A stretch of 6,384 bases of DNA from an uncultured beta proteobacterium (GTDB taxonomy: Bacteria > Pseudomonadota > Gammaproteobacteria > Burkholderiales > Burkholderiaceae_B): positions 1 through 6,384 of the forward strand of contig CAIYWO010000051.1 in assembly GCA_903929925.1 (NCBI GenBank), read 5' to 3'. Position numbers and translations under genes: made by a program. How positions within the stretch are numbered: position 1 is the stretch's first letter; each line of letters starts with the position of its first letter. Under the pieces are notes generated by a model that was not told the origin of the DNA, did no database searches, and was given only the letters and a program-made list of their open reading frames with translations. Shown one piece after another: positions 5,152 through 6,384 of this stretch.

Positions 5152-6384
5152 ATGTTTGACCGCAAACTCACCCTTGACCGCGTAGACCCCGATGTTTGGG
5201 CGGCTATCCAAAAAGAAGATAAGCGCCAAGAGCAGCATATTGAGTTGATCGCATCAGAAAACTACGCTAGCCCTGCAGTGATGCAGGCCCAGGGTACTCA
5301 GATGACGAATAAGTATGCTGAAGGTTATCCAGGCAAACGCTATTACGGCGGTTGTGAGTATGTCGATATCGTGGAGCAGCTCGCGATCGATCGTCTCAAG
5401 GCACTGTTTGGTGCCGAGGCTGCCAACGTACAACCCAACTCTGGCTCGCAAGCCAACCAAGCGGTCTACATGGCTTTTCTCAAGCCAGGAGATTCCGTGT
5501 TGGGCATGAGTCTTGCCGAGGGTGGTCACCTGACCCACGGTGCTTCGGTGAATGCCTCGGGCAAACTCTACAACTTTCATCAGTACGGTTTGGATGCAAA
5601 CGAAGTGCTTGACTACGATAAGGTTGAGCAGCTCGCTAAAACCCAGAAGCCAAAAATGATTGTTGCGGGTGCTTCCGCGTATTCGTTGCATATCGATTTT
5701 GAGCGCTTAGCCCGGATTGCTAAAGATCATGGCGCGCTGTTGTTGGTGGACGTTGCCCACTACTCGGGCCTGGTTGCGGGCGGTGCGTATCCAAACCCTG
5801 TGCCCCATGCAGACTTCGTGACATCCACAACCCACAAATCCTTACGTGGTCCACGTGGTGGCGTCATCATGATGAAAGCCGAGCACGAAAAAGCGATTAA
5901 CTCGGCGATCTTCCCTGGCATTCAGGGCGGCCCACTGATGCACGTCATTGCTGCGAAAGCCGTTGCTTTCCGCGAAGCAGCGACACCAGAATTTAAGGCC
6001 TACGCCGCACAGGTTGTTAAAAATGCCCAGATCATGGCGCAGACGTTGGTTAACCGCGGCCTGCGCATCGTGTCTGGTCGGACAGAAAGCCATGTCATGC
6101 TCGTAGATTTACGTTCCAAAGGGATCACTGGCAAAGAAGCTGAGGCAGTGCTTGGTCAGGCGCACATCACCGTCAACAAGAACAGCATCCCCAATGACCC
6201 TGAAAAACCTTTCGTCACCAGCGGTGTGCGTTTGGGTACTCCGGCCATGACAACACGCGGTTTTAAAGAAGCAGAGGCCGAGCTCACTGGCAATCTGATT
6301 GCAGATGTTCTGGACAAGCCACGCGACGAAGCAAATATTGCCTCCGTGCGCGAGCGTGTGAATGCCTTGACGGCATCCTTTCCA
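5152..6384 (+). CDS. glyA: Serine hydroxymethyltransferase GlyA, last few residues outside window
   Basis: GlyA is a cytoplasmic PLP enzyme that converts serine and tetrahydrofolate to glycine and 5,10-methylene-THF, the main one-carbon source for purines, thymidylate and methionine. The frame runs open from ATG 5152 to the window end: 411 residues, ending in LTASFP. Family members are about 415-417 residues, so only a handful are missing. Residue positions match E. coli SHMT numbering closely: S35 and E36 in IASENY, Y55 and E57 in KYAEGYPGKRYYGG, PLP-binding D200 and H203 in VDVAHYSG, the Schiff-base K229 in TSTTHKSLRGPRGG, and R360 in SGVRLGTPAMTTRGF, equivalent to the carboxylate-binding R363 of E. 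coli. AGGA at 5142-5145, 6 bases before the ATG, supports the start. The HYSG segment after D200 differs from the commoner H-I/V-A-G but does not touch a catalytic residue. The gene follows tyrS after a hairpin and a 73-base gap, so it may have its own promoter. Confidence 0.96.
   Translation, partial: MFDRKLTLDRVDPDVWAAIQKEDKRQEQHIELIASENYASPAVMQAQGTQMTNKYAEGYPGKRYYGGCEYVDIVEQLAIDRLKALFGAEAANVQPNSGSQANQAVYMAFLKPGDSVLGMSLAEGGHLTHGASVNASGKLYNFHQYGLDANEVLDYDKVEQLAKTQKPKMIVAGASAYSLHIDFERLARIAKDHGALLLVDVAHYSGLVAGGAYPNPVPHADFVTSTTHKSLRGPRGGVIMMKAEHEKAINSAIFPGIQGGPLMHVIAAKAVAFREAATPEFKAYAAQVVKNAQIMAQTLVNRGLRIVSGRTESHVMLVDLRSKGITGKEAEAVLGQAHITVNKNSIPNDPEKPFVTSGVRLGTPAMTTRGFKEAEAELTGNLIADVLDKPRDEANIASVRERVNALTASFP

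Noticed and set aside
5254..5691. Long open frame on the minus strand opposite glyA
   Set aside because: It is a shadow of the clearly real glyA frame, has no ribosome site, and its translation resembles no family I know.

Overview
The window looks like an ordinary stretch of chromosome from a betaproteobacterium, most likely order Burkholderiales. This rests on protein family resemblance and on gene company: a DUF6776-type coiled-coil protein, erpA, anmK, an OapA/M23 peptidase, tyrS and glyA. Base composition is moderate and even. I see no mobile element, CRISPR array, tRNA or rRNA gene, and no codon-use break suggesting transfer. The genus cannot be fixed from this sequence alone.

Layout. 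The left end (1-657, +) is the 3' part of a membrane-anchored coiled-coil protein whose start lies outside the window. A 92-base gap follows, holding a strong match to an IscR type 1 operator, and then erpA (750-1118, +), an A-type iron-sulfur carrier. Convergent to erpA are two tightly packed minus-strand genes: a membrane-anchored M23 peptidoglycan endopeptidase (2284-3675) and anmK (1151-2275), anhydro-N-acetylmuramic acid kinase. A hairpin sits where erpA and anmK meet. A 167-base divergent promoter region (3676-3842) separates the peptidase from tyrS (3843-5078, +), tyrosyl-tRNA synthetase. A compound hairpin overlaps the tyrS stop codon. Then comes glyA (5152 to the window end, +), serine hydroxymethyltransferase, which lacks only its last few residues.

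How the genes work together. The minus-strand pair forms a plausible cell-wall unit: the peptidase cuts peptidoglycan cross-links during growth, and AnmK returns the anhydro-MurNAc released in wall turnover to central metabolism. erpA is probably controlled by the cell's Fe-S status through IscR. tyrS and glyA are housekeeping genes for translation and one-carbon metabolism; a hairpin and a 73-base gap between them leave open whether they are co-transcribed.

I found no convincing new biological system. The observations most worth checking are the IscR operator before erpA, the Shine-Dalgarno-free GTG start of anmK 8 bases after the peptidase stop, and the stacked inverted repeats between tyrS and glyA.
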